This document shows positions 62,494 through 64,000 of a DNA stretch of 64,000 nucleotides, one piece after another. Below the pieces are notes generated by a model that searched no databases, was not told the DNA's origin, and was given only the letters and a program-made list of their open reading frames with translations. A program made the position numbers and the translations under genes. Origin of the DNA: Rhodobacterales bacterium RIFCSPHIGHO2_02_FULL_62_130 (GTDB lineage Bacteria; Pseudomonadota; Alphaproteobacteria; Rhodobacterales; Rhodobacteraceae); NCBI GenBank assembly GCA_001828855.1, contig MHZT01000051.1:1-64000 (forward strand), read 5' to 3'. Position 1 is the first letter of the stretch, and each line of letters begins with the position of its first letter.

Positions 62494-62931
62494 ATGAGCG
62501 ATGCTGTGAAACTGTGTTGCGCCACTTGCGGGCAGATGAACCGTGTGCCGGTCGCCAAGTTGGGCGCGGGGCCGAAATGCGGCTCTTGTGGCGAGGCTTT
62601 GGCGGATGGCCGTGTGATCGAGTTCGACGCGGGCGCGCATGACAAGGCCACGCGGGGCGACGAGCTGCCGCTTCTGGTGGATTACTGGGCGCCGTGGTGT
62701 GGGCCGTGCCGGGCGATGGCACCGGAATTTGTCAAGGCGGCCAAGGCGTTGACGGGTCATGCGCGGCTGGCCAAGCTGAACACGCAAGACAATCCCAAGA
62801 TTGCCGAGCGGGCGCGTATCCAAGGGATTCCGGCGCTTATCCTGTATCGCAAAGGGCGTGAGGTGGCGCGGCTGGCGGGGGCGCGGCCTGCCTCGGATAT
62901 CGTGGCCTTTGTGCAGCAGCATCTGGGCTGA
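62494..62931 (+). CDS. trxC: thioredoxin 2 with N-terminal zinc ribbon
   Basis: The 145-residue protein has a CxxC...CxxC zinc ribbon (C9/C12 and C29/C32) and a thioredoxin domain with the active site WAPWCGPC (C69, C72). This is thioredoxin TrxC, which reduces disulfides during oxidative stress. The zinc ribbon distinguishes it from TrxA. Confidence 0.92.
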   Translation: MSDAVKLCCATCGQMNRVPVAKLGAGPKCGSCGEALADGRVIEFDAGAHDKATRGDELPLLVDYWAPWCGPCRAMAPEFVKAAKALTGHARLAKLNTQDNPKIAERARIQGIPALILYRKGREVARLAGARPASDIVAFVQQHLG

Positions 62932-63021
62932 CCGCGCATTGCTGCACAGTGGATGTGCAAAAACCGGCTAGGGTGTGCGGCCCATCCCGTGTAGGGTCGC
63001 GGCAAGTGCCGGAGCTTTTTG

Positions 63022-64000
63022 ATGACCTTTTTGCGTTTGCCCCAGTTCGGACCACCCCTTTCCGAGATGTCTTTGGCGCGGCAGTTTGCCTTGGCTGGCG
63101 GGGTGGTAATGCTGGTCTCGGCGCTTGCGGTGGGCGGCTTGGTGCAGGGGCGCATCAAGGAGGTGGTGGTGCGGAACACCGCCAATGCCACCGCGCTTTA
63201 TATGGAAAGCTTCATTGCACCGCTGACGCAGGGCTTGGCGGATGAGGACCGGCTTTCGGAATGGGCGCGGGGCGAGATCGGGCGCTTGCTTGCCGATACG
63301 GCTTTGGGCAGTCGGGTGGTGTCGTTCAAGATCTGGCGCAAGGGCGGGCTGCTGGTGGATGCCTCGAACACCGCATTGGTGGGGCAAACCTTTGATGTGA
63401 CGGAAAACCTGAAGCTGGCCTGGAAGGGCGAGGTGCGTGCCGATTTCGACGATACCGGCGACCAAGAGGATGTGGCCGAACACGCGCTGGGCCTGCCCTT
63501 GTTGGAGATTTACAGCCCGATCCGCGAGGTTGGATCGGGCCGCGTGATCGCCGTGGCCGAGTTCTATGAGGTGGCCACGCAGTTGAAGGCCGATCTGATT
63601 TGGGCGCGGCTGATAGCCTGGGCGGCGGTGGCGGGGGTGATGGCGCTGATCGGGGCCAGCCTGTTTGCGGTGGTGCTGCGCGGCAGCCGCACGATTGACC
63701 GGCAGTTGCTGGCGCTGCGCGATATGTCGGCGGGCAATCTGGCGCTGCGCTTGCGGGTGCAGGGGGCGGCGGCGCGGTTCTCGGCGATGAACGATCAGGC
63801 GTTGCGGCGGATCGGGGCCGATCTGCATGACGGGCCGGCGCAGTTGATGGGCTTTGCGGCGCTGCGGCTGGATGCGCTGCGGGGCAAGATGGCTGATCCG
63901 GCCGCACGGGCAGAGTTGGAAACGGTCGAGCGCGCGGTAAAGGATTCGATTGTCGAAATCCGCAACATCTCGCGCGGGTTGTCCTTGCCCGATATCGAGA
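63022..64000 (+). CDS. sensor histidine kinase (NarL/LuxR-partner type), partial
   Basis: The first 326 codons are visible; the gene is cut by the right edge. It has two transmembrane helices (about residues 27-45 and 200-220) flanking a periplasmic sensor region, a HAMP-like segment (LLALRDMSAGNLALRLRV) and a HisKA_3 dimerisation domain with the phospho-accepting His H269 (IGADLHDGPAQLMG). The catalytic domain lies beyond the window. HisKA_3 kinases usually pair with a LuxR-type response regulator, expected downstream. GGAG precedes the ATG at 63022. Confidence 0.85.
   Translation, partial: MTFLRLPQFGPPLSEMSLARQFALAGGVVMLVSALAVGGLVQGRIKEVVVRNTANATALYMESFIAPLTQGLADEDRLSEWARGEIGRLLADTALGSRVVSFKIWRKGGLLVDASNTALVGQTFDVTENLKLAWKGEVRADFDDTGDQEDVAEHALGLPLLEIYSPIREVGSGRVIAVAEFYEVATQLKADLIWARLIAWAAVAGVMALIGASLFAVVLRGSRTIDRQLLALRDMSAGNLALRLRVQGAAARFSAMNDQALRRIGADLHDGPAQLMGFAALRLDALRGKMADPAARAELETVERAVKDSIVEIRNISRGLSLPDIE

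Overview
This is a high-GC, densely packed bacterial chromosome segment. It looks like an alphaproteobacterium of the Rhodobacteraceae (Rhodobacter/Gemmobacter/Tabrizicola-like). The pointers are the protein families, the ATGA-overlapped operons, the mreBCD-mrdA-mrdB cluster next to leuA, the glycine-riboswitch-controlled gcvTHP operon, and short palindromic intergenic repeats of the kind common in that family. This assignment is from recognition, not from a search. I saw no tRNA, rRNA, CRISPR, phage or IS element.

Layout. 0-5.5 kb: the 5' tip of a leftward exported protein, a DMFase-large-subunit-like protein, a leftward operon of HDAC-type amidohydrolase, GNAT acetyltransferase and BKACE enzyme, and a serine hydrolase. 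5.6-13.1 kb: a dipeptide/oligopeptide ABC transporter (binding protein, two permeases, two ATPases) bracketed by two paralogous membrane-dipeptidase-family genes. 13.2-16.9 kb: OafA-type acyltransferase, SDR, CbiX-like protein. 17-23.2 kb: a leftward operon of TetR regulator, class I aminotransferase, ThDP decarboxylase (AruH/AruI-like arginine transamination route), class III aminotransferase and a PuuA-like glutamine-synthetase-family ligase. 23.4-26.9 kb: FieF-like CDF transporter, SH3 protein, D-2-hydroxyacid dehydrogenase, TerC.

27-35 kb: a leftward catabolic cluster of N-formylglutamate-amidohydrolase-family enzyme, GS-family ligase, aldehyde dehydrogenase, Fe-alcohol dehydrogenase, DadA-like oxidase and a sulfotransferase-like gene, with a divergent RpiR regulator. 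Together these fit a gamma-glutamylated amino-alcohol or amine route, and this is my best candidate for an undescribed system. 35.2-45.4 kb: EamA transporter, GhrA-like reductase, the rod-shape cluster (mreB, mreC, mreD, mrdA, mrdB, DUF1345), then leuA with an upstream Leu-rich leader peptide.

45.6-56.2 kb: SDR, an exported protein made of 18 MORN repeats, nadE, ynfA, a PfkB kinase, an exported protein with a Thr/Asn-rich tail, MBL hydrolase, zincin, gltX and a MATE pump. 56.2-64 kb: tandem glycine riboswitch, gcvT-gcvH-gcvP, azlCD, DUF3775, trxC and a histidine kinase cut by the right edge. Three families of palindromic intergenic repeats recur across the window; two of them are nested as a 163-bp composite upstream of gltX.
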